Source: an uncultured Megasphaera sp.
Lineage (GTDB): Bacteria; Bacillota; Negativicutes; Veillonellales; Megasphaeraceae
Assembly: GCF_958350005.1 (NCBI RefSeq)
Contig: NZ_CATWFF010000022.1
Span: 1 to 18,387, forward strand
Length of the DNA stretch: 18,387 nt
Direction of reading: 5' to 3'
The notes below the pieces were generated by a model. The model did no database searches. It was not told where the DNA came from and saw only the letters and a list, made by a program, of their open reading frames with translations. Both the position numbers and the translations under genes were made by a program. Below are positions 6,589 to 13,899 of this stretch, piece after piece (position 1 is the first letter of the stretch; the number at the start of each line of letters is the position of its first letter).

Positions 6589-7502
6589 TGACGGCACCGA
6601 CGTATGTGTTCAATATTCAGCATTATTCACTTCATGACGGCCCGGGCATCCGCACCATTGTGTTTCTCAAGGGATGTCCCATGCGATGCCGGTGGTGCTG
6701 CAATCCCGAATCTCAGTCGTATACGCCGGAGCTGGCCTATGCAGCTAACCGCTGCATAGGTGCAGCTGCCTGCGGACATTGTAAGACCGTTTGTCCACAG
6801 CAGGCTCTGGACTTTGGCGATGACGGCAAAGCCGTCGTACAGCGGGAGCGCTGCAGTCAGTGCCAGGCCTGCGTGTCGGCCTGTCCGGCCCGGGCGCTGC
6901 AGACGGAAGGAAAGCTATATACGGTACAGCAGCTGCTGGATATTGTGGAAAAAGACGCCGTCTTTTATGAACACGGCGAAGGGGGTCTGACCGTAAGCGG
7001 CGGCGAGCCCCTGAGTCATCCCGAATTCCTGGCAGCCCTGCTGGAAGGGGCGAAGAAGCGGCATATTCATACGGCTATCGAGACCTGCGGAAACGCACCG
7101 TATGCCGCCCTGCAGGCAGCGGCTCCTTTTCTGGACACGATTCTTTTCGACATCAAGTCCATGAACTCAGCCCGGCATAAGGAATATACAGGCTGGGGCA
7201 ATGAACAGATACTGGCTAATTTTACAGCGCTGTGCCGGGATTTTCCGGCAATGTCCAAGTGGGTGCGCACGCCGGTTATTCCCGGATTTAATGATACGCC
7301 TGAAGATATTCGCGCCATCCGCGAGTTTCTGAAAGGAATCCCGAACGTTACCTATGAAGCCCTGCCGTATCATCAGCTGGGCCGGGGCAAGTATATCGCC
7401 CTCGGGCGGGACTATCCTATGGGCGATGCAGCGCTGGGGGAAGACATGCGCCGCTACATCGAGCTCGTCAATTATGACAGTACGCATCACGGGGAACAAT
7501 AG
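6588..7502 (+). CDS. islB: Glycyl radical enzyme activase (radical SAM)
   Basis: A 304-residue radical SAM enzyme whose ATG overlaps the preceding TAA by one base, implying translational coupling to its target. The CxxxCxxC motif C30/C34/C37 binds the [4Fe-4S] cluster that cleaves SAM. An inserted ferredoxin domain has two further four-cysteine sets, C56/C62/C65/C69 and C89/C92/C95/C99, as in activases of CutC, glycerol dehydratase and IslA but not in the shorter pyruvate formate-lyase activase. The GGEP motif (VSGGEPLSHP) contacts SAM. It should abstract a hydrogen from G802 of the partner lyase. The cost in SAM is one molecule per activation, which is notable in an operon expressed when SAM is scarce. 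Confidence 0.93.
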   Translation: MTAPTYVFNIQHYSLHDGPGIRTIVFLKGCPMRCRWCCNPESQSYTPELAYAANRCIGAAACGHCKTVCPQQALDFGDDGKAVVQRERCSQCQACVSACPARALQTEGKLYTVQQLLDIVEKDAVFYEHGEGGLTVSGGEPLSHPEFLAALLEGAKKRHIHTAIETCGNAPYAALQAAAPFLDTILFDIKSMNSARHKEYTGWGNEQILANFTALCRDFPAMSKWVRTPVIPGFNDTPEDIRAIREFLKGIPNVTYEALPYHQLGRGKYIALGRDYPMGDAALGEDMRRYIELVNYDSTHHGEQ

Positions 7503-7543
7503 AACAAAGAACATTAATACAGCAATCGTATGGTTATATAAAC

Positions 7544-7576
7544 GGCAGATGCCCTTCGGGGGAACGGGTGTCTGCC
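7544..7576 (+). promoter_or_regulatory. Intercistronic stem-loop before the amidohydrolase
   Basis: GGCAGATGCCC (7544-7554) pairs with GGGTGTCTGCC (7566-7576) through 11 bp including two G-U pairs, with an 11-nt loop. No U tract follows, so it is not an ordinary terminator. It lies just upstream of the ribosome site GAGGGGGG (7581-7588). It may stabilise or process the message or separate expression of the enzymes from that of the amidohydrolase and importer (inference). Confidence 0.5.
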
Positions 7577-7596
7577 AGCAGAGGGGGGTAGGTACT

Positions 7597-9207
7597 ATGT
7601 CTCGTACCGTATATCATCATGGCGTCATTCGGACTATGACCGGTCCCGATGATGTCGCCGAGGCACTGATCGTCCAGGATGGACGCATTGCAGCTGTAGG
7701 AAGCAATACAGCTATAGAGTCAGAGATTCACGCTGACGATGCGGTCATTGATTTAAAAGGGCAGGCCGTGCTTCCCGGATTTATTGATGCCCACAGTCAT
7801 ATTCTGGAACAGGCCCAGTACTTTCAGTATGCCGATATCAGTCAGGCCCGCAGCTTTGCTGATATCGTGCAGCTCCTGAAAGACTTTGCCCGGCATCATG
7901 ACATCGGGCCGGACAGCGTTCTGGTCGGCACGGGCTATGATCAAAACGACCTGGAGGAACAGCGTCATCCTGATGCGGCAGTTCTTGATGAGGTCAGTAC
8001 GGCTGTGCCGATTTTTATTCGCCACGTATCCGGTCATGTAGGCGTTGCCAATTCGGCACTGCTGCGGCTGGCCGGCATTACGAAGGATACGCCCGATCCA
8101 GCCGGTTCCCGGTACGGACGCATTCCGGGAACGCAGGAACCGAACGGCTATGCCGAAGAGCTGGCTGCGCTGGCGCCGTATTACCAGGTTATAGAACAGC
8201 GCAGTCCTTACGACTGGCCGAAGCTCTGGAAACAGGCTCAGGATCTGTACGCTTCCTATGGCATTACGACGGCTCAGAACGGCGCGTCTACAGCTGATGA
8301 TATTGCCGTCCTGGCAGATCTGGCCGCTCATGACGCCATCCAGCTAGACGTGGTTGCCTATATTCGGGCAACAGAACAGCCGGAACGTATTTTTGAGGCC
8401 TATTCCCAGTACGACGGTACCTATTCTCACCATCTCAAGTTAGGCGGATGGAAATTCTTTCTCGACGGATCGCCGCAGGCCCGCACGGCCTGGCTGAGCA
8501 AGCCCTATGAAGGCAGCCCGACGTACAGCGGCTATGCTGCCGTATCGGATGACGTCCTGACCAGGCAGCTGAAAGATGCCATTGATCACGGCCGGCAGAC
8601 TCTGGCTCACTGTAATGGCGATGCGGCGTCGGAACAGTATCTGCGCTGCTATGAAAAGGCGCTGCACGAATCGCAGTATCCTCATAAAGACGCGCTCCGT
8701 CCGGTCATGATTCACTGCCAGACCGTGCGGCAGGATCAGCTGGACCGTTTTGCGGCGCTGCACATGATTCCATCGTTCTTCAATGCCCATACGTGGTACT
8801 GGGGCGATGTGCATGTACGCAATCTCGGCCTGGAACGGGCGTCTCACATCAGTCCCGTCCGGTCGGCCCTGAAGCGGGGCCTTTGCTACAATCTGCACCG
8901 CGATACGCCCATCGTCAAGCCTGATGTGCTGCACAGTGTATGGGCAGCGGCAGCACGGCAGACCAAATCGGGCCGCGTTCTGGATGAAGACGAAAGGCTT
9001 ACGCCTTATGAAGCACTGGCCGGCATTACCAGTCAGGCTGCCTACATGTACGGCGAAGAACAGTCTAAGGGAACCCTGGAAGTCGGAAAACGAGCCGATC
9101 TGGTCGTATTGGACCGCGACCCGGCAGCCGTGCCGACAGAAGATATTCGGTCTGTTGACGTCGTTTCCACGATCGTCGCTGGTGTGCCTGTATGGCACAG
9201 AAAGTAA
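7597..9207 (+). CDS. YtcJ/NfdA-type metal-dependent amidohydrolase
   Basis: A 536-residue amidohydrolase of the Amidohydro_3 (YtcJ, N-substituted formamide deformylase) family. The HxH metal site is H66/H68 in DAHSH after LPGF. Later blocks are FFLDGSPQ (D290), LAHCNGD (H338), MIHCQ (H373) and HRDTP (D436), ending with the family signature GTLEVGKRADLVVLDRDP. Family members hydrolyse amide bonds, often on N-acyl or N-formyl amines, in the cytoplasm. GAGGGGGG (7581-7588) is 8 nt before the chosen ATG; in-frame starts further upstream would overlap the activase gene. It lies between the lyase system and the importer, where a sulfoacetaldehyde reductase might be expected. Release of taurine from N-acetyl- or another N-acyltaurine is an attractive but unproven role. 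Confidence 0.85.
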   Translation: MSRTVYHHGVIRTMTGPDDVAEALIVQDGRIAAVGSNTAIESEIHADDAVIDLKGQAVLPGFIDAHSHILEQAQYFQYADISQARSFADIVQLLKDFARHHDIGPDSVLVGTGYDQNDLEEQRHPDAAVLDEVSTAVPIFIRHVSGHVGVANSALLRLAGITKDTPDPAGSRYGRIPGTQEPNGYAEELAALAPYYQVIEQRSPYDWPKLWKQAQDLYASYGITTAQNGASTADDIAVLADLAAHDAIQLDVVAYIRATEQPERIFEAYSQYDGTYSHHLKLGGWKFFLDGSPQARTAWLSKPYEGSPTYSGYAAVSDDVLTRQLKDAIDHGRQTLAHCNGDAASEQYLRCYEKALHESQYPHKDALRPVMIHCQTVRQDQLDRFAALHMIPSFFNAHTWYWGDVHVRNLGLERASHISPVRSALKRGLCYNLHRDTPIVKPDVLHSVWAAAARQTKSGRVLDEDERLTPYEALAGITSQAAYMYGEEQSKGTLEVGKRADLVVLDRDPAAVPTEDIRSVDVVSTIVAGVPVWHRK

Positions 9208-9219
9208 GGAGGAATCTGT

Positions 9220-10083
9220 ATGAGTGAACATAGTGAGTCCTTGTCTGTGGATATTCGCACTCCCATTACCCCGCAAAAAACAGAGAAAAAAGGGAACAGG
9301 CCTGTATCTGTACAACAGAGTTTAAAACGGATTGCTGTCGGAAGCTGGCGGGGCCTGCAGTATATCGTCGTCGTTGCCGCCATCGTCATCATCTGGGATA
9401 TACTGGCGCAGCTGGGATATATCAATCCCATTACCCTGCCCGGTCCCCGGACCATTGCTGCTACAGCCGCTTCCATGATCAGCGACGGCTCGCTGGCAGA
9501 ACAGCTGGAAGTCAGCATTATCCGCGTCCTCAAAGGCTATGTCCTGGCCGGTATTGCCGGCATTTCCCTGGGCATCGTCCTCGGCCTGTCCCGGCAGATG
9601 TACAAACTTCTTGATCTGCTCATTCAGATCCTGCGGCCCATTCCGCCTATTGGCTGGATACCGCTGGCCATTCTCTGGTTTGGTATTGATGAAACGTCCA
9701 AGGTATTCATCATTTTCCTGGGCGGGTTCTACGTCGTCCTGATCAACGTCATCGACGGCATCCATCAGGTCGATCCCAAACTGATCGAAGTGGCAAAAGT
9801 CCTGGAAATTTCCAGACTGCGCCAGATCTTTACGCTCATTATACCGGCAGCTTTGCCCAGCATCTTTACGGGCATGCGCGTCGCCCTGGCAGCCTGCTGG
9901 TCCTGCGTCGTAGCAGCCGAACTGGTTGCCTCATCGAGCGGCATTGGCTACATGATTATGAATGCCCGCCAGTTTTCGCTGAGCGATGTTGTCATTGTGG
10001 GCATGATTTCTATCGGCATTCTCGGTAAGATCATGGATCTGGCCCTGAAACAGGTAGAATACCGGGTTTCCCGTTATGAATAA
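9220..10083 (+). CDS. ABC importer permease, SsuC/TauC family
   Basis: A 287-residue membrane protein of the nitrate/sulfonate/taurine ABC permease family (BPD_transp_1). A polar N-terminus of about 45 residues precedes the first membrane segment near 47-65; further segments lie near 106-123, 143-158, 161-180, 220-238 and 255-272. The cytoplasmic coupling loop with the EAA-like motif runs from about 189 to 213 (EVAKVLEISRLRQIF then IIPAALPSI). It should form a homodimer with the ATPase encoded next. AAGGAGG overlaps the stop of the amidohydrolase gene and lies 7 nt before this ATG, so the two are tightly co-transcribed. Confidence 0.92.
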   Translation: MSEHSESLSVDIRTPITPQKTEKKGNRPVSVQQSLKRIAVGSWRGLQYIVVVAAIVIIWDILAQLGYINPITLPGPRTIAATAASMISDGSLAEQLEVSIIRVLKGYVLAGIAGISLGIVLGLSRQMYKLLDLLIQILRPIPPIGWIPLAILWFGIDETSKVFIIFLGGFYVVLINVIDGIHQVDPKLIEVAKVLEISRLRQIFTLIIPAALPSIFTGMRVALAACWSCVVAAELVASSSGIGYMIMNARQFSLSDVVIVGMISIGILGKIMDLALKQVEYRVSRYE

Positions 10084-10095
10084 GGAGGGACTACG

Positions 10096-10854
10096 ATGGA
10101 AGAATATGTACGTGTAGCACATCTGAACAAGACCTTTATCCAGGGAAAACGGCGCGTGCCTGTACTGCAGGATCTGAGCTTTTCCATTCAGAAAGGCGAG
10201 TTTGTCTGCCTCGTCGGCGCCAGCGGCTGCGGCAAGAGTACGGTTCTGCGCAGCATTGCCGGCCTGGACATGGATTTCAGCGGCACTATTACTGTCGGCG
10301 GCAAGGCCATTACGGGGCCCAGCCGCGAACGGGGCGTTATCTTTCAGGAAGCCCGCCTGTTTCCGTGGCTGACGGTGGAAGAAAATGTAGCCTATTCCCT
10401 GCAGCATATGAGTAAAGAGCAGAAAAAAGACTGTGTCCAGCATCACATTGATCTCGTCGGTCTTCACGGCTTTGAATCGGTTTATCCCCGTCAGCTTTCA
10501 GGCGGCATGGCTCAGCGGGCGAACATTGCCCGGGCTCTGGTCAATAATCCCAAGCTGCTGCTCCTGGATGAACCGTTCAGCGCACTGGATACGTTTACGA
10601 AGATCAATTTGCAGCAGGCTGTGTATCAGATTAAAGAAAGCGAACATTCGACGATGCTCATGGTTACGCATGACATTGAAGAAGCCGTCTTTCTGGCCGA
10701 TACGGTCATTATGCTGTCGCCTCAGTTCGAAGGAGGCAAGAAGATTATTCCCATTCCGCTGCCTCGGCCGCGGGATCGCAACTCCGTGGAATTTACGAAA
10801 ATAAAGAAACAGATTTTTGATGATTTTTTTGCACAGCAGCAACAAGCGGTGTAA
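10096..10854 (+). CDS. ABC importer ATPase, SsuB/TauB family
   Basis: A 252-residue ATP-binding subunit. It has Walker A GASGCGKST (41-49), Q-loop Q84 in FQEARLFPWLTV, signature LSGGM (134-138), Walker B LLLLDEP (154-160) and the switch histidine in VTHD. The RLFPWLTVEENV stretch is characteristic of the sulfonate/nitrate/taurine subgroup. It should power uptake through the adjacent permease. The gene begins 12 nt after the permease stop with AAGGAGGG just upstream. Confidence 0.94.
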   Translation: MEEYVRVAHLNKTFIQGKRRVPVLQDLSFSIQKGEFVCLVGASGCGKSTVLRSIAGLDMDFSGTITVGGKAITGPSRERGVIFQEARLFPWLTVEENVAYSLQHMSKEQKKDCVQHHIDLVGLHGFESVYPRQLSGGMAQRANIARALVNNPKLLLLDEPFSALDTFTKINLQQAVYQIKESEHSTMLMVTHDIEEAVFLADTVIMLSPQFEGGKKIIPIPLPRPRDRNSVEFTKIKKQIFDDFFAQQQQAV

Positions 10855-10883
10855 GGGAACCGCAAAAAGGGGGGAACTAGTGT

Positions 10884-11894
10884 ATGAATTGGAAAAAATA
10901 TGCAGCAGTTTTTGCCGCTGCCATGACGGCTGCCGCCGTTCTGGCCGGCTGCGGCGGTACAGGAGCAAGTGAACAGAATGCCAGTGCCGCCAAGTCTGAT
11001 GGGGGAGACAAGGTGCTTCGCATTGCCATTCAGCCGTCAGCTACATGGGCGCCGCTGTGGTATCTTAAAGATACAGGGCGCCTGGAACAGGCTTTGAAGG
11101 ATAAGGGAATTACTGTGAAATGGACAGAATTTGAATCGGGTCCGCCCATGAATGAATCCTTTGCTGCAGGGCAGCAGGATATTGGCGTCGGCGGCGATGT
11201 GCCTGTCGTGGCGCCGCTGGCGAAAGGCCAGAAGAATGTCATCATTGCCCAGGGCGGCAAAGGGGACCAGACCCAGGCCGTCGTCGTCGGCAAGGACTCG
11301 GGCATTACCGATCCGGCCCAGCTGAAAGGAAAGAAAATCGGCATTACTGTCGGCTCCAGTGCCCATCATATGCTGTATTCCCTCCTGGCTAAGTACGGCT
11401 ATACCTTAAAAGACGTAGATGTCATCAACATTACGGCCGGCGACGCTGAAACGGCGCTGCTGAACAAACAGGTCGATGCCGTCGTATTCTGGGAACCGAA
11501 CGTTACCTTCCTCATCGATAAGGGAGCAGGAAACTTTTTAATCGACCAGAAAGGCCTGCCTAACGGCGGCGGACCGATTTTCGCTACTGCAGCGTATGCG
11601 AAAGACAATCAGGATGTAATTAAGATTGTACTGCAGGAATATGCCAAGGCAGCGAAAGAAATCAAGGCCGATCCGGCCAAGGCTGCGCCCACACTGGCGC
11701 CTCATTTCCACTGCACGCCGGAACAGATGGTCAAGATTATCGGCGAATATTCCTATCCTGTCACCTTCGGCGATGACGATGCGGCAGGTCTGCAGGAAAC
11801 GGCTGATTTCCTCCATGAAATCGGCATTATTAAAAAGGAACTGAAGGTCAAGGAATTTATTGATGCAGCTACAGCAAATTCGCTGCAGTCCTAA
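10884..11894 (+). CDS. Sulfonate/taurine-family substrate-binding lipoprotein 1
   Basis: A 336-residue binding protein with an N-terminal lipoprotein signal: charged start, hydrophobic core, lipobox LAGC with acylated C23. A low-complexity Ser/Ala/Gly linker follows to about residue 42. The mature part (LRIAIQPSATWAPLWY, SGPPMNESFAAGQQDIG, GSSAHHMLYSLL, FWEPNVTFL) is an SsuA/TauA/NMT1-type periplasmic-binding fold. It should capture an extracytoplasmic sulfonate for the permease/ATPase encoded just upstream. It is the first of two adjacent paralogs, roughly two thirds identical by eye, differing at E204 (Q199 in the second) and in the loop GGKGDQTQ. The exact ligand (taurine, isethionate, N-acyltaurine) cannot be read from sequence. 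Confidence 0.88.
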   Translation: MNWKKYAAVFAAAMTAAAVLAGCGGTGASEQNASAAKSDGGDKVLRIAIQPSATWAPLWYLKDTGRLEQALKDKGITVKWTEFESGPPMNESFAAGQQDIGVGGDVPVVAPLAKGQKNVIIAQGGKGDQTQAVVVGKDSGITDPAQLKGKKIGITVGSSAHHMLYSLLAKYGYTLKDVDVINITAGDAETALLNKQVDAVVFWEPNVTFLIDKGAGNFLIDQKGLPNGGGPIFATAAYAKDNQDVIKIVLQEYAKAAKEIKADPAKAAPTLAPHFHCTPEQMVKIIGEYSYPVTFGDDDAAGLQETADFLHEIGIIKKELKVKEFIDAATANSLQS

Positions 11895-11940
11895 CTATAT
11901 GCATATATAACAATAATATATCAGAGAAAGCAGGTGCTAT

Positions 11941-12930
11941 ATGAAATGGAAAACCATGATTGCCGCTCTGTTTGCGGGAGTGGCTGCTGCTGCGCTGCTA
12001 GCAGCGTGCGGCACAGAAAAGGCGGCTAATACGGCCGGTACGGGAGACGCCAAGACCGTGCGCATTGCCATACAGCCGTCGACGGAATGGCTTCCTTTGT
12101 GGTATGCCAAAGATACGGGCGAGCTGGAAAAGACGCTGAAAGAAAAAGGAATTACTGTGAAATGGACGGAGTTTGAGTCCGGTCCGCCTATGAATGAATC
12201 TTTTGCTGCAGGACAGCAGGATATTGGCATCAGCGGCGGTGTTCCCGTCATTTCCCTGCTGGCTAAAGGGCAGAAAAACGTAATCGTTGCCCAGGGCAGC
12301 AGTGCCGATCACGTCCATGCCGTCGTCGTCGGCAAGGACTCGGGCATTACGGATGTCCAGGGACTGAAAGGCAAGAAAATCGGCCTTACCATCGGTTCCA
12401 GTGCCCATCAGTATGTGTACAGCCTGCTGAAAAAACACAATCTTTCCATTAAGGATGTAGAGATTGTCAATATTTCTGCCGGCGATGCCGAAACGGCGCT
12501 GCTCAACAAACAGGTAGATGCCGTTGCCTTCTGGCAGCCCAATGTGACCTTCCTCGTCGATAAAAAGGTCGGAACAGCTCTTCCTGATGAACCGGATATT
12601 CCCTACTGCGGTGCGCCTATCTTTGCAACAGAAGCATATGTCAAACAGAATCAGGATGTCGTAAAGGCCGTCCTTTCTGCCTATGCCAAGGCGGCGAAAG
12701 AAATTAAGGCCGATCCGGCCAAGGCTGCTGCCGTTCTGGCACCGCACTTCCATGCTTCGCCGGAACAGATGAAGACCATTATCGAACAGAGCCAGTATCC
12801 CGTCAAAATCAGTGACGGCGACATCAAAGGTCTGGAAGATACTGTTGCTTTCATGAAAAGCATTGGCATCATCAAAAAAGATATAAACATTAAAGACTAT
12901 ATCGATACGTCCCTTGCTGAAGGGCTGTAA
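11941..12930 (+). CDS. Sulfonate/taurine-family substrate-binding lipoprotein 2
   Basis: A 329-residue paralog of the preceding gene with its own lipoprotein signal (lipobox LAAC, C23) and the same binding fold. Conserved blocks include GITVKWTEFESGPPMNESFA, AGQQDIG and AGDAETALLNKQVDAV. Differences cluster where ligand contacts are expected: ISGGVPVISLL instead of VGGDVPVVAPL, GSSADHVH instead of GGKGDQTQ, and FWQP (Q199) instead of FWEP. A 46-nt AT-rich gap separates it from the first copy. Its ribosome site (CAGGTG) is weaker than others in the operon. The pair probably arose by tandem duplication and widens the ligand range of one transporter (inference). Confidence 0.88.
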   Translation: MKWKTMIAALFAGVAAAALLAACGTEKAANTAGTGDAKTVRIAIQPSTEWLPLWYAKDTGELEKTLKEKGITVKWTEFESGPPMNESFAAGQQDIGISGGVPVISLLAKGQKNVIVAQGSSADHVHAVVVGKDSGITDVQGLKGKKIGLTIGSSAHQYVYSLLKKHNLSIKDVEIVNISAGDAETALLNKQVDAVAFWQPNVTFLVDKKVGTALPDEPDIPYCGAPIFATEAYVKQNQDVVKAVLSAYAKAAKEIKADPAKAAAVLAPHFHASPEQMKTIIEQSQYPVKISDGDIKGLEDTVAFMKSIGIIKKDINIKDYIDTSLAEGL

Positions 12931-12952
12931 GGCAATCCTTTCGGCAGGATAC

Positions 12953-12992
12953 CTGAAACGCTGCCGGCCTTTGCCGGCAGGTACGGTTTCAG
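12953..12992 (+). other. Long stem-loop after the last operon gene
   Basis: CTGAAAC (12953-12959) pairs with GTTTCAG (12986-12992), and CTGCCGGC (12961-12968) with GCCGGCAG (12973-12980), giving a two-part hairpin with a small asymmetric internal loop. There is no U tract, so it is more likely a message-stabilising 3' structure than a terminator; the terminator follows at 13011. Confidence 0.55.
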
Positions 12993-13010
12993 AATAGCAG
13001 CCCCCGGTTA

Positions 13011-13072
13011 AGAAGCTCTGGTTTGCACAGCGTAATGTACCCCGCTCCCTGCAAACCAGGACTTCTTTTTTT
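13011..13072 (+). terminator. Terminator of the sulfonate operon
   Basis: CTGGTTTGCA (13018-13027) pairs perfectly with TGCAAACCAG (13050-13059). AGAAG (13011-13015) extends the stem with CTTCT (13062-13066), giving about 15 bp with small bulges and a 22-nt loop. Seven T residues (13066-13072) follow. It is a convincing intrinsic terminator closing the eight-gene operon. Confidence 0.85.
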
Positions 13073-13132
13073 AGTGTGGTATGTACTGCCATCCAGGCGG
13101 GGCAGCCTCTTTCTTTTTTTGGCTCTATCCTA

Positions 13133-13138
13133 TATAAT
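13133..13138 (+). promoter_or_regulatory. Candidate -10 element for the 13201 gene
   Basis: A consensus TATAAT lies at 13133-13138, about 63 bp before the chosen start codon. The -35 region at the right distance is a T-rich stretch (TTTCTT) with poor match. It lies after the operon terminator, so a new promoter is expected here. Confidence 0.4.
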
Positions 13139-13200
13139 AAGGAATTAATATAGTAATTGTAATGATGGATATGTTTGAAACAGAAATGGAGAATAGAACG

Positions 13201-13791
13201 ATGAAACTAAAATACATAGCTCTTGTTGGCGTAATCGCAATTTCTGCAGCTGCAGTTGTGCCGGCTGGTTCTTCACCTTCTTTTGCTGCCAAAGGAGGCA
13301 TCAAAATGTCGGCTCCCAAAGCCCTTCCGGCTCCTAAAGCAGTGCCTTCCAGCAGCGGAAATGCAGCCAAATCCAGTACTTCGACCAAGCAGACCGCTCC
13401 TGGCAGCCAGACAAAACAACAGACTGCCTCCGGGCAGAGCCAGGCAGGGACGGCACCTTCTTCTTCCCGCTGGGGCGGCGTTATGCGTAATATTGGCCTC
13501 CTGGCCGGCGGCATGTTCCTCGGCAGCATGCTCAGCAGCTTATTTGGCTGGGGCGGCATGGGCTTTATGGCCGATATTATGGGTCTGCTGTTTAACATTA
13601 TTCTGGCCTTTATTGTTTTTGCCCTTTTGTCCTGGGCCTGGAGAAAAATACGCGGACGCAGACATACTGATGATGACGATGCCTATCGCCGCGGCTATGA
13701 AGCGGCAAAACGGGAAGAACGGTTCCGTCATCACGGTCCTACCATTGACGTGACGCCTGTGGACGATGAGGAGAAAAAGAAAAAATGGTAG
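13201..13791 (+). CDS. Small secreted or membrane protein of unknown function
   Basis: I do not recognise a characterised function for this 196-residue protein. It opens with a signal peptide (MKLKYIALVGVIAISAAAVV, possible cleavage after SFA-A near residue 30). A low-complexity Ser/Pro/Lys/Gln/Thr linker spans about 35-95. A Gly/Met-rich segment (IGLLAGGMFLGSMLSSLFGWGG) and a strong membrane helix (MGLLFNIILAFIVFALLSW) follow at about 100-145. The tail is highly charged (RRGRRH, DDDDAYRRGYEAAKREE, EEKKKKW). The layout recalls the N-terminal part of Tim44-like or TPM-associated bacterial membrane proteins, without their globular domain. I chose the ATG at 13201 because GGAG (13187-13190) precedes it by 10 nt and the signal peptide starts there; in-frame ATGs from 13162 give a poorer N-terminus. 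Confidence 0.7.
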   Translation: MKLKYIALVGVIAISAAAVVPAGSSPSFAAKGGIKMSAPKALPAPKAVPSSSGNAAKSSTSTKQTAPGSQTKQQTASGQSQAGTAPSSSRWGGVMRNIGLLAGGMFLGSMLSSLFGWGGMGFMADIMGLLFNIILAFIVFALLSWAWRKIRGRRHTDDDDAYRRGYEAAKREERFRHHGPTIDVTPVDDEEKKKKW

Positions 13792-13899
13792 AAGCCGTCA
13801 GCCTGGCATGATGACATGGCAGCAGGCGGAAAGGGCAGGTACGAAGGCCTGCCGAATAGAGGATACTGCGAGATAGCAGCAGGAAAGGAGACAGGCAGC

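Noticed and set aside
4834..6597. Long open frame on the minus strand opposite the glycyl radical enzyme.
   Set aside because: It is a codon-bias shadow of a confidently identified gene, with no recognisable protein sequence and no initiation signal.
13792..13899. Possible cobalamin riboswitch before cbiP (GGCAGG...CCTGCC hairpin and a GCCTGG block).
   Set aside because: The GCCACTG-type core and a proper B12 box are missing and the space is too short for the full aptamer, so only a small hairpin is supported.
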